Shown: positions 17,690-25,881 of the stretch, piece by piece
How positions within the stretch are numbered: the stretch's first letter is position 1
How the letters are laid out: each line of letters starts with the position of its first letter
Assembly (NCBI GenBank): GCA_947502265.1
Contig: CANMZB010000015.1
Coordinates: 1-64,000, forward strand
Length of the DNA stretch: 64,000 nt
Reading direction: 5' to 3'
Source: an uncultured Sulfitobacter sp.
GTDB taxonomy: Bacteria; Pseudomonadota; Alphaproteobacteria; Rhodobacterales; Rhodobacteraceae
Made by a program: the position numbers and the translations under genes
Notes under the pieces: generated by a model
Seen by the model: the letters and a program-made list of their open reading frames with translations, nothing else
What the model was told of the DNA's origin: nothing
The model's database searches: none

Positions 17690-18415
17690 ATGGTTAACCG
17701 CGATGATGCACCTTCGGTGGCCCGGCAGGAGGCGGTTCAACCGTCCCTGTGGGACAGGCTGGTCGATGATCTGCCGGGCATTTCCGCCGAACATGACGCG
17801 CTTGTCCGCGATCTGACCAAGGCGCTCGGAGAGGAGGGCGCCGGGATCGAGGCATTGATTGCCGGTGGCACGCGCGCCGTTGAACAGCGCGCCGGTCTTG
17901 ACGACGATACCAAACAACTTGCGCACCGGTTGGTTCACCTGTCGGCGCGCAAACGCAGGCTTGAGGAGGGCGGCATCATTGTCACGTCCGACGTGCTGCG
18001 CGAAGCGGTGCGCCGCGACATTGAAATGCTCTTCAACATCGAAAGGCTGGAGGCCCAATTCTTGTTGACCGATCGCGAAGCACTGGAACACGAAAGCCCC
18101 GCCAGCCAGTTGGCGGCGTTTCCCGAGATCCGTAAAAGTGTTTTGAACTACGGCGTGCCGTCATTCTCGGGGCGTTCGGGTGCAGATTTTGATAAAAACG
18201 AACTGGCCCGCGACATTAAGGCGGTCCTTAATACGTTCGAGCCACGGTTGAAGCGTGACAGCGTGAGAGTGCGCGTGCACACCGGCGACAAGATCGGACT
18301 GCGGATCGACATTGACGGGGTTTTGCTGCTCTCTCCGATTCCCGAACGCCTGCGCCTGTCCACCAGCGTTGATCTGGATAGTGGCCGCGCCCTGACAGTG
18401 CTGGAGGGCCGCTGA
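17690..18415 (+). CDS. tssE: TssE, T6SS baseplate protein (gp25-like), with an inserted segment
   Basis: The 241-residue protein has the usual TssE start (SLWDRLVDDLPG, ~19-30) and the gp25 core: RRDIEMLFNIERL, then IRKSVLNYGVPSFSG, then FEPRLKRDSVRVRV. Typical TssE proteins have about 130-180 residues. Here roughly 60 extra, mostly helical and charged residues lie between the N-terminal motif and the gp25 core (about 35-100). TssE joins the sheath to the baseplate. Its final base pair overlaps the tssF start (TGATGG). Confidence 0.9.
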   Translation: MVNRDDAPSVARQEAVQPSLWDRLVDDLPGISAEHDALVRDLTKALGEEGAGIEALIAGGTRAVEQRAGLDDDTKQLAHRLVHLSARKRRLEEGGIIVTSDVLREAVRRDIEMLFNIERLEAQFLLTDREALEHESPASQLAAFPEIRKSVLNYGVPSFSGRSGADFDKNELARDIKAVLNTFEPRLKRDSVRVRVHTGDKIGLRIDIDGVLLLSPIPERLRLSTSVDLDSGRALTVLEGR

Positions 18416-20292
18416 TGGATCAGGCGTTTCTGGAATACTACGAGGAGGAGTTGTCGCACATCCGCAGCATGGCCGAGGAGTTTGCGGCGCTGCATCCGAA
18501 TGTGGCGCGCAACCTTGCGCTAGATTCCGTTCCCTGCCCCGACCCTTATGTGGAACGGCTGCTTGAAGGGGTGGCTTTTCTTGCGGCGCGCACACGGCTC
18601 AAGGTTGATGCGGAATCAAGCCGCTATGTGCGCACGTTGATCGACACGCTTTATCCCGATCTGGGCGGTCCAGCGCCCGCCATGACAATGGCCGCGATGA
18701 CACCCGGCCCACAGGTCCAGCGGATGCTGGACGGCCACCTGATGAAACGCGGCACGCGGCTGACATCGGGCCTGCGCGATGGCCAGCAAACGCGGTGTAC
18801 CTACACAACCGCGCAAAGCGTTCACATGTGGCCCGTCGCCGTCGAACAGGTTGAATACCTTCAGGACAAGGGCGCGCTGTCGCAGGCAGGGGTAAACGCC
18901 AACGCCGCGCGCCACGCTGCTGCGGGTATCCGCATCACGCTCAAACGCGACGGCGCGGGGCAGCTCGACGAGCTCTCGCTTAACCAGCTTGATCTGTATT
19001 TCGGGGCGGGGACGCGGGGCGGTGCGATCTTTGACGCGGTGTTCGGTTTTGGTGCGGGTTGCGTTGCGCGACCGGCAGACAAAAGCGTCCCATACGAGGC
19101 GATTTCGCCCCCGTCGATGGTCGGTGTGCAAGATGACGAGGCGCTTTTGCCCCGTGTGCGCGCGTCGTTCGAGGGCTACCGCCTGCTGCGCGAATATTTC
19201 CTGCTGCCCGCACGGTTTTATTTCATGCGCCTCAAAGGGCTATCAGGGGTGGTGCGCCGCACGGGGAACAAGGCGCTTGAAATCATCATCCTGCTGCGCG
19301 AAGAGCGCGGCGATCTTGCAGGTATCAGCGTCCGGGATTTCAGCCTGTTTACCGTGCCGATCGTTAACCTGTTCGAGCATGAATGCAACATAGTTGAGTT
19401 GCGCCGCAATCAGCCACAGCATATTGTGCAGGCCGACCGTACCCGCCCGCGCGACTACGAAATCTACCGTCTTTTGCGGGTCGAGGACGCCGAGGTGGAG
19501 GGGCCGCAGGCGCGGGTCACGCCGCTGTTTTCAGTCGAGGCAGAGGGCGACAGCGGCCACGTCTATTCCGCCGACCGCCGCGCGCGCCGGCCCGATACCG
19601 AAGAGGTCCGGCGCGGCCAGACCCGATCAAGCTACATCGGCGATGATTTCTATATCTCGGTCGGTCGTCCAACCCATGCGCGCGCGGCCAAACCGATCCG
19701 CAGACTCGATGTGCGGGCGCTGTGTACCAACCGTGATCTGCCGATCCTTGACGACACACCTAAACTCACGCTTGATTCCGGCGATCCGGTGCAGGCTGTT
19801 ACGCTGCTTTCGCCGATGCGCCGCCCGCGCGCGAGCCTGCGCGCAAGCCTGCCCTCGGGCGCATCCGACGAACGCCAGATCGACGATCTGACATGGCGCT
19901 GGATTTCACAGCTAAGCCTGAACCATATTTCGCTGGCCGACAGCGAGGCGGGCGCAGAACCGCTGCGCGCGCTGATCAAGCTGTATGCTGATCGGGGTGA
20001 CCCGTCGCTGCGCCGTCACGGAACGGCCATAACCGCCGTGCATTCGCGCCCGCTTGTGGAGCGGCTGGAGGTGGCGGGACCGTTATGCTTTGGCCACGGC
20101 ACGGAAATCACACTCGACATTAACGACGCGCTTTTGACCGGTGGCAGCAGTTTGCTGTTGTCGGCGCTGCTGGCACAGCTTTTCGCGCGCCACACCGCGA
20201 TCAATTCATTTGTGCGCACAAAAGCGCACCTGACCCAGCAACAGACGGAGGTAACATGGCCGATGACGACCGGCACACGCGCGCTGATCTAG
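18415..20292 (+). CDS. tssF: TssF, T6SS baseplate wedge protein
   Basis: The 625-residue protein opens with the family signature FLEYYEEELSHIRSMAEEFAALHP and DPYVERLLEGVAFLAARTRLK. It contains FEGYRLLREYFLLPARFYF, the region that contacts the wedge, and the C-terminal GHGTEITLDIND. TssF forms the baseplate wedge with TssG, TssE and TssK. Length matches the family. tssG begins inside its last 37 bases. Confidence 0.95.
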   Translation: MDQAFLEYYEEELSHIRSMAEEFAALHPNVARNLALDSVPCPDPYVERLLEGVAFLAARTRLKVDAESSRYVRTLIDTLYPDLGGPAPAMTMAAMTPGPQVQRMLDGHLMKRGTRLTSGLRDGQQTRCTYTTAQSVHMWPVAVEQVEYLQDKGALSQAGVNANAARHAAAGIRITLKRDGAGQLDELSLNQLDLYFGAGTRGGAIFDAVFGFGAGCVARPADKSVPYEAISPPSMVGVQDDEALLPRVRASFEGYRLLREYFLLPARFYFMRLKGLSGVVRRTGNKALEIIILLREERGDLAGISVRDFSLFTVPIVNLFEHECNIVELRRNQPQHIVQADRTRPRDYEIYRLLRVEDAEVEGPQARVTPLFSVEAEGDSGHVYSADRRARRPDTEEVRRGQTRSSYIGDDFYISVGRPTHARAAKPIRRLDVRALCTNRDLPILDDTPKLTLDSGDPVQAVTLLSPMRRPRASLRASLPSGASDERQIDDLTWRWISQLSLNHISLADSEAGAEPLRALIKLYADRGDPSLRRHGTAITAVHSRPLVERLEVAGPLCFGHGTEITLDINDALLTGGSSLLLSALLAQLFARHTAINSFVRTKAHLTQQQTEVTWPMTTGTRALI

Positions 20293-21311
20293 GCACGCCG
20301 GAAGCCGCCGCCCGCATGGATTTTTTCGAACTCCTGCGCCAGCTCGAGACCGACGTGCTGCGCTTTGGCCGGGCGGGAGGGGCGGCGCGTGAACCTGCGC
20401 GTCTGGGCCAGATCGCGCGCCTGTCCTTTGCCGCAAGCGATGTGGCATCGGTGAGCTCCGCAACGGACGCAAGCCCGCCGCAGATTGCCGTCAACGTGCT
20501 GGGCCTGATCGGGCCGGAAGGGCCAATGCCGCTGCACCTGACGCGCTGGATTATGGCGCGCCTGTCAAACCGCTGGTTTGCGGGCGACAGCAGCGGGGCG
20601 GTGGCGGATACATCGTTTCTGGATTTTATCAACCTGCTTCAGCACCGCTTGATCGCGCTTTACTGGCGTGCATGGGCGGATGCGCGCCCCGAGATAAATA
20701 TCGCCCACGGCGAGGGCGGGCGGGTCACCGCAACGATGCGCGCGTTGGCGGGGCAGGGGATGCCGGGCACACGCACCGGTGACATCCGCCTCGACGGGGC
20801 CAAGCTGCGCCATGCCACATCTCTGGTGATGGAGGCGCGCAGCCCCGAGCGGTTGTGCGCATTCATCGAGACGGTTCTGGGCGTTCCGGTGCAATTGGCC
20901 GAATTTGCCGGTCTGTGGATCGACATTCCCGAACATCTGCAAAGCCGTCTGGGCCAGCAATACGCCGGGCTTGGGAGCGGTGCTGTGGTTGGCAGTCGTG
21001 TGTTTGACCGCCAAAGCCATGCCGAACTGCAACTGGGTCCGCTGACGCTCAGGCAGTTCACCGGTTTTCTTGAAGATCCCGATGCATGGCGGCGACTGCA
21101 ACATGCGCTGGTCTTTGCCGCCGGCAAGGATATCAATTTCGGCCTGCGCCTGATTATCGCGCCCGGCGAAGTGCCTGCTGCGCGGTTGGGGGCGTGCCAG
21201 TTGGGCCGCACCGCATGGATCGCGCCTGCCGCTGATGCGGGGTCATCCGACCTGTGCTTTTCCAATGTAACCAAACGGACGTCCGCGCCGCGCGAAAGGA
21301 ATGCCGCATGA
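20256..21311 (+). CDS. tssG: TssG, T6SS baseplate wedge protein
   Basis: The 351-residue protein has the expected motifs FFELLRQLETD, IARLSFAASD, VNVLGLIGPEGPMPLHLT, and further on FLDFINLLQHRLIALYWRAW. The C-terminal domain ends near ARLGACQLGRTAWI. TssG bridges two TssF copies in each wedge. The ATG at 20256 overlaps tssF by 37 bases in another frame; a later Met (MDFFELL, 20316) would shorten that overlap and cannot be excluded. Confidence 0.93.
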   Translation: MADDDRHTRADLGTPEAAARMDFFELLRQLETDVLRFGRAGGAAREPARLGQIARLSFAASDVASVSSATDASPPQIAVNVLGLIGPEGPMPLHLTRWIMARLSNRWFAGDSSGAVADTSFLDFINLLQHRLIALYWRAWADARPEINIAHGEGGRVTATMRALAGQGMPGTRTGDIRLDGAKLRHATSLVMEARSPERLCAFIETVLGVPVQLAEFAGLWIDIPEHLQSRLGQQYAGLGSGAVVGSRVFDRQSHAELQLGPLTLRQFTGFLEDPDAWRRLQHALVFAAGKDINFGLRLIIAPGEVPAARLGACQLGRTAWIAPAADAGSSDLCFSNVTKRTSAPRERNAA

Positions 21312-22708
21312 GCCTGCGTTTTGTAATCGAAGCGTCCCCCGTGCCGCAGGCCGAAACCGAGCGGGAGTTCAACGGCGGCCAGCTTTCTATCGGGCGCAGT
21401 GCGGATGCGGATTGGCAGATCGACGACCCCAACGCGTTCATTTCGCGCCGCCACGTTGTTATCAGCGAGGAGGACGGGCAGGTGATTGCCACCGATGCGT
21501 CCTCGGGCGGGCTGTTTGTTGATAACGGGGCCAACGCGGTGGGGCTGGGCAATAGCGTGCCGCTGACGCCCGGAATGCGCTTGCATCTGGGGGATTTCAC
21601 CTTGCGGGTCGAAGCGGCTTCGGGTGCAACCAGCGCGCCTGCGCCGCCAAAGGTAGCCCCGCGCGGGCGGAGCTTTTTCCCTGACGACGATGAGGAGGCG
21701 GCACCGCCACCCCCCCCGCCCGCGCGCCCCGAGGGTTTGCCCGATCCGTTCGGCCTGCGCAGTGACAGCACCGAAAAACCGCGACACACCGAGGTGGCCC
21801 GGACGCCGCGTCCGTTGGATCAGGCCGACCCCTTCGGCCTTGATCTGCGATCAAGCGCTGTGGAGCCGTCGGACACACCGTCCGAAAAGCGCAGCAAAGG
21901 CAGCTATTTTGAGAGCACACCGGAAGAGGCTCCCCGCGCGGCGGAGCCTGTGCCCGAGCCACCAGAGGCGAAACCGGATATCTTTGGTATCTGGAACAAC
22001 GAACCTGCGGCCGGGCCACCGGAAACCCCGCAACCGGCACCGCAGGAGCTACCAGCACCTCCCGAAGCTGAAGCCGCCCGCGCGCCGGAACCGATACCTG
22101 CCCCGCCAAAGCCAGCAGCCTCGCGCAATGACGAAGACCTGCGCGATGCGCTGTTGCGCGGTATGGGGCTTGATCCCGCGCAGATGGCCACGGACGATCC
22201 GGTCGCCGAGATGGAGCATCTGGGCCGCTCCATGCGCAGCCTTGTCGAAGGTGTCATGCTGTTGCTGCGGACCCGCGCGCAAGAGAAACAAAAGGTCCGC
22301 GTGGCGCAGACCATCATCGCCAGCGCCGATGTGAACCCGTTGAAATTCCTTGCCACGCCGGAAGACGCGCTGAGCGCGCTGATCCGCCCGCGCGGCAAGG
22401 GGTATTTGGCCCCCGAGGCCGCGATTGACGGCGCGTTTCGGGATCTGGCGGATCATCAGGTCCGCACATGGAGCGCCTTGCAAGTGGCCTTGCGGCGCAT
22501 GATCGACAAGTTCGACCCTTCGGAAATCGCGAAGGAGATGGACGACGTGGGCCTGCTGGAATCGCTTGTCGCTGGTGGGCGCAGTGCGAAACTTTGGCAG
22601 ATTTACGAAGACAGGTACCGTGACATCGCACAGACTGCTGAAAAGCAGTTCCTTGGCGATGTCGGGGTAGATTTCAGAGACGCATATGAAAACAGGAGGA
22701 CGGATTGA
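21308..22708 (+). CDS. tagH: TagH, FHA-domain protein of the T6SS control pathway
   Basis: The 466-residue protein starts at the ATG overlapping the tssG stop. Residues ~1-100 form an FHA domain (LSIGRSADADWQIDDP, then FISRRHVVI, G-R-S and S-R-R-H being the phosphothreonine-binding signature). A long Pro/Ala/Glu-rich disordered linker follows (~110-280). The C-terminal TagH domain has KFLATPEDALSALI and DLADHQVRTWSALQVALRRM. FHA proteins of this type are bound or phosphorylated by the kinase and promote assembly; the kinase (3592-5685), phosphatase (35622-36374) and TagF are all nearby. Confidence 0.93.
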   Translation: MSLRFVIEASPVPQAETEREFNGGQLSIGRSADADWQIDDPNAFISRRHVVISEEDGQVIATDASSGGLFVDNGANAVGLGNSVPLTPGMRLHLGDFTLRVEAASGATSAPAPPKVAPRGRSFFPDDDEEAAPPPPPPARPEGLPDPFGLRSDSTEKPRHTEVARTPRPLDQADPFGLDLRSSAVEPSDTPSEKRSKGSYFESTPEEAPRAAEPVPEPPEAKPDIFGIWNNEPAAGPPETPQPAPQELPAPPEAEAARAPEPIPAPPKPAASRNDEDLRDALLRGMGLDPAQMATDDPVAEMEHLGRSMRSLVEGVMLLLRTRAQEKQKVRVAQTIIASADVNPLKFLATPEDALSALIRPRGKGYLAPEAAIDGAFRDLADHQVRTWSALQVALRRMIDKFDPSEIAKEMDDVGLLESLVAGGRSAKLWQIYEDRYRDIAQTAEKQFLGDVGVDFRDAYENRRTD

Positions 22709-22709
22709 C

Positions 22710-23174
22710 ATGACCATTTTTGCACGACGCAGTTTTCTGATCACTTCCACTTTTGGCGCAGGTGCACTGTTGGCCGGTTGCATGGGCGAGGCGGCCCCTG
22801 CTGTGCTGGCGGTCAGCGCACAAGGTGGCGCGGGCATGAACCCCGGACCCGGCGGCGGTGACCGGCCCGTGACCCTCACCGTGCTGCAACTGGCAAGCGC
22901 GCAGGCCTTCGATGCCGCCGATTATTTTGCCCTGCAAGATCCGGCAAGCGCGCTTGGCAGTGATCTGATCCGCTCGGATCAACTGGTCCTCGCGCCGGGA
23001 GGGACGGCCACCAAGGCGATCACGATCCAGCCCGGCACCAGCGTGATCGGTGTGGTGGGCGGGTTCCGCACACCGGCGGGGCGCACCGTGCGTTCGAAAA
23101 TCGCCGCTCCGGGCGCGAATTCGGGGCTTATTATCACTGTGGGGGCCGACGGTCTGGCGCTTTCCCGCGCGTAG
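22710..23174 (+). CDS. tssJ: TssJ-like T6SS outer-membrane lipoprotein
   Basis: The 154-residue protein starts at ATG 22710, with AGGAGGA nine bases upstream. It opens with a twin-arginine-like signal (MTIFARRSFLIT) followed by a lipobox ending in LLAGC (Cys ~22 from the start). The mature part is a short beta-sandwich: PVTLTVLQLASAQAFDAADYF, DQLVLAPGG, and GVVGGFRT, the usual TssJ order. TssJ anchors the TssL-TssM complex to the outer membrane. Position between tagH and tssK is standard. Confidence 0.9.
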   Translation: MTIFARRSFLITSTFGAGALLAGCMGEAAPAVLAVSAQGGAGMNPGPGGGDRPVTLTVLQLASAQAFDAADYFALQDPASALGSDLIRSDQLVLAPGGTATKAITIQPGTSVIGVVGGFRTPAGRTVRSKIAAPGANSGLIITVGADGLALSRA

Positions 23175-23201
23175 GCACGCAAGTGTACGAAAAGGACGGA
23201 T

Positions 23202-24536
23202 ATGACGGATAGAAACAAGGTTGTCTGGTCGGAGGGGCTTTTCCTGCGCACCCAGCACCTGCAACAGCAGGACCGCCACACGGATTGGTTGATGCGGCGC
23301 ACCCTCGCCGCGCAGCCAGAGGCGGGCTTTGGCTTTCTGGGTCTGACGCTCGATCCGGTGGCGCTGGATACCGGACAGATTGCGTTGGCGCAGGCCGAAG
23401 GGTTTTTGCCCGATGGCACGTTTGTGTCGGTGCCGGACGGGACGCATGACATCGCGCCCGTTTCGGTTCAGGCCAAAACCGAGGCTGGCCTTGTGCATAT
23501 TGCCATCCCGTCCGAAGCCGCAGGTGCCGCGATGATTGATCCCGCCCATGCCGAACCGTCGGGCGCGCGTTATCGCGGTGCCATGATCGAGGCGCGTGAT
23601 GCCGTCCGTGACGGGGCCGACGCCAGCGAGATCGAAATCGCGCGGCTGGCTCCGAAAATCCTGCTGCCGGGGGACGAGACGGCGGGTTATGTCACGCTGC
23701 CTATCGCGCGCATCGAGGGGTTGAATTCGGACGGTGCGGTGGCGCTGGACGCGGGGTTCCTTGCGCCTGCGCTCAGGATCGAAGCGGTGGCGTGGTATGC
23801 GCAACTGTTGAAAGAGCTTGTCAACGGCATGGAGCGTATCGCGGACGCACACGGCGCAATGGTGCTGGGCGGCACCGGTGCCTCGATGGAAAATCTGCTG
23901 ATCCTTGAGCTGGCCAACAGCACCCGCCCGCGGCTTGCGCATCTGGCAGCGCAAAACACCGTGCATCCTTCAACACTGTATCTTGAGCTGGCAGGGATCG
24001 CAGGCCGGATGGCGACGTATGGTGCATCTGCGCGGCGGCTGGGTGATCTGCCGGAATACAACCACGCCGATCCGCAACTCGGCTTTCAGGCGCTTGCCGA
24101 TACGCTGCGCTCGCTGGTTTTGTCGCTGCGCCACGTCGAGCCGAAATCGCGCAGCTTGCGGGTGTCGCGTCACTCTGAAAATATCTGGACCGTGCGCATC
24201 GACAACCCCGAGATCATCGCCAACAGCCGTATCGTTTTGCGGGTGGGCGGGGACATGTCGGAAAAGCTGCTGCGCAAATTTTTCGTCGATCAGGCAACAG
24301 TGGGGGCGGCAGACCAGTTCGACACCCTGTGGAAATCGCGGCTGACGGGCATTCCGCTCAAGCCGCTCAACAGCCAGCCGCGTGAAATCCCCTATGACGG
24401 GGACCGCCTGTGTCTTGAGCTTGACCGTCAGTCGGAACATTGGGCCGCGCTGGCAAACGCGCCGGGTTTCGTTGTCGGCGTCGCAGGTGATTTCGAGCGC
24501 GAGCCGGAAATCGACTGTTATGCGGTAAGCAGGTGA
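23202..24536 (+). CDS. tssK: TssK, T6SS baseplate-to-membrane-complex connector
   Basis: The 444-residue protein begins KVVWSEGLFLRTQHLQQQDRH, the TssK signature. The middle has LPIARI and the shoulder strands; the C-terminal head resembles a phage receptor-binding domain with WKSRLTGIPLKPL. TssK trimers connect the baseplate wedges to TssL and TssM. Length is typical. tssL follows after 4 bases. Confidence 0.96.
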   Translation: MTDRNKVVWSEGLFLRTQHLQQQDRHTDWLMRRTLAAQPEAGFGFLGLTLDPVALDTGQIALAQAEGFLPDGTFVSVPDGTHDIAPVSVQAKTEAGLVHIAIPSEAAGAAMIDPAHAEPSGARYRGAMIEARDAVRDGADASEIEIARLAPKILLPGDETAGYVTLPIARIEGLNSDGAVALDAGFLAPALRIEAVAWYAQLLKELVNGMERIADAHGAMVLGGTGASMENLLILELANSTRPRLAHLAAQNTVHPSTLYLELAGIAGRMATYGASARRLGDLPEYNHADPQLGFQALADTLRSLVLSLRHVEPKSRSLRVSRHSENIWTVRIDNPEIIANSRIVLRVGGDMSEKLLRKFFVDQATVGAADQFDTLWKSRLTGIPLKPLNSQPREIPYDGDRLCLELDRQSEHWAALANAPGFVVGVAGDFEREPEIDCYAVSR

Positions 24537-24540
24537 TGAC

Positions 24541-25878
24541 ATGAGCGCGGATGATCCCTTTGGCCTTGAGAACGACGCCGGACGCACCCGCATCCGGCCC
24601 GTGCGGCGCAATTCTGCTGCCGCCCGCCCTGCCGCGCCTCGCGCGCAGGGCGCGCCGGTCAGGACCGCGCGCGCCAGTGACAATCCGCTGCTCAACGCCT
24701 TTGCCGCGCTGCTGGGTATGGCCCCCGAGCTTGAGCGCGCCACGGTCCCCGAAAACCCCGATGTTTTGCGCACCCGCCTTCACGAAACGCTGACCCAATC
24801 GCGCGATGCCGCCGTTTCTGCCGGTGTTCCCCTGTCGCGCGCGGATCAGGGTGCGTGGTTTGTGGCGGCGCTGCTCGACGATATCGCGCTCAATACGCCT
24901 TGGGGCGGCAACAGCGGTTGGCCGCGTATGCCGCTGGTTGTGTCGATGTACGGCAATGTCGACGCGGGAGAGCGGTTTTTTGATCTGGCCGAAGACCTTA
25001 TTCGTTTTCCCGAACGCGACCCGCAGTTGATGGAGCTTGTGTTCTTGTGCCTGTCGCTTGGTTTTCGCGGCAAATTCCGCCGTGACGGCGGGCAGGGGGT
25101 GGCGGCCATCGCACAGCTACGCGGCCAGATGGCGCGCCTTTTGCGCGACCGAGACGCCGCCGAAACGCCGTTGGCTCCGCATTGGAAGGGTGTCGAGGCA
25201 CAGGATGAGGAAAAGCGGTTTATCGTGCCGTTGTGGTCAATCGCGTTGATCGCTTTGGCGCTGGTCACTGCGATTTATGTCGGCCTTGGCGTGAAGCTGT
25301 CAAACCGTGGCGAGCAGTTGTTTACCCTCGCCGGCGTTCTGCCGCCGCCGACGCGCGCCGACATTTTCCGCCCCGTGATCGAAACGGTCGATGTACCCCA
25401 ACTTACCGCCGATCCGCTGGTGTTCGAGCTGTTGCCGCTGTTCGGCGAAGCCGCGCCCAAGGACCGGGTGGAGGCACTGACTGGACGGGAGGATGTCTCG
25501 ATTGCCGTGATCGTTGTGCAGGCCACCACGCCGGAGGTGTTCCGTTCTGCCAAGGCCGACCTTAACAAGGAGTATACCGACCTGATCAAAAGCGTCGCTG
25601 GCGTGATCGTCGACAACATCGAATTTATCGGCTCTGTCCGCGTTGTGGGCCATACCGACAGCATTCAGGTGCGCAAGTCCAATCCGTTCCGGTCAAATCA
25701 GGGCCTGTCCGAAAGCCGCGCCAAAACCATCGCCGACATGTTGATTGCGGCGGATGTACCCGCGGGATTGGTCACATCGGAGGGCAAGGCCGCAACCGAT
25801 CCCATCGCCGACAACGGCACCCGCGACGGGCGCGCCCGCAACCGGCGGGTCGAAATTGTCCTGCAAAAGAAGGTCTGA
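24541..25878 (+). CDS. tssL: TssL with C-terminal OmpA-like peptidoglycan-binding domain
   Basis: In this 445-residue protein, residues ~1-210 are the cytoplasmic DotU/TssL domain (NPLLNAFAALLGM; AALLDDIALNTPWGG, the conserved D-D-x-x-L-x-x-P-W-G; GERFFDLAEDLI; FLCLSLGFRGKF). A membrane helix follows at ~228-247 (SIALIALALVTAIYVGLG). The periplasmic C-terminus (~320-445) is an OmpA-like domain with VVGHTDSIQV and LSESRAKTIADMLIAADV and RARNRRVEI, expected to bind peptidoglycan. It forms the inner-membrane complex with TssM. tssM starts 3 bases later. Confidence 0.95.
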   Translation: MSADDPFGLENDAGRTRIRPVRRNSAAARPAAPRAQGAPVRTARASDNPLLNAFAALLGMAPELERATVPENPDVLRTRLHETLTQSRDAAVSAGVPLSRADQGAWFVAALLDDIALNTPWGGNSGWPRMPLVVSMYGNVDAGERFFDLAEDLIRFPERDPQLMELVFLCLSLGFRGKFRRDGGQGVAAIAQLRGQMARLLRDRDAAETPLAPHWKGVEAQDEEKRFIVPLWSIALIALALVTAIYVGLGVKLSNRGEQLFTLAGVLPPPTRADIFRPVIETVDVPQLTADPLVFELLPLFGEAAPKDRVEALTGREDVSIAVIVVQATTPEVFRSAKADLNKEYTDLIKSVAGVIVDNIEFIGSVRVVGHTDSIQVRKSNPFRSNQGLSESRAKTIADMLIAADVPAGLVTSEGKAATDPIADNGTRDGRARNRRVEIVLQKKV

Positions 25879-25881
25879 GCC

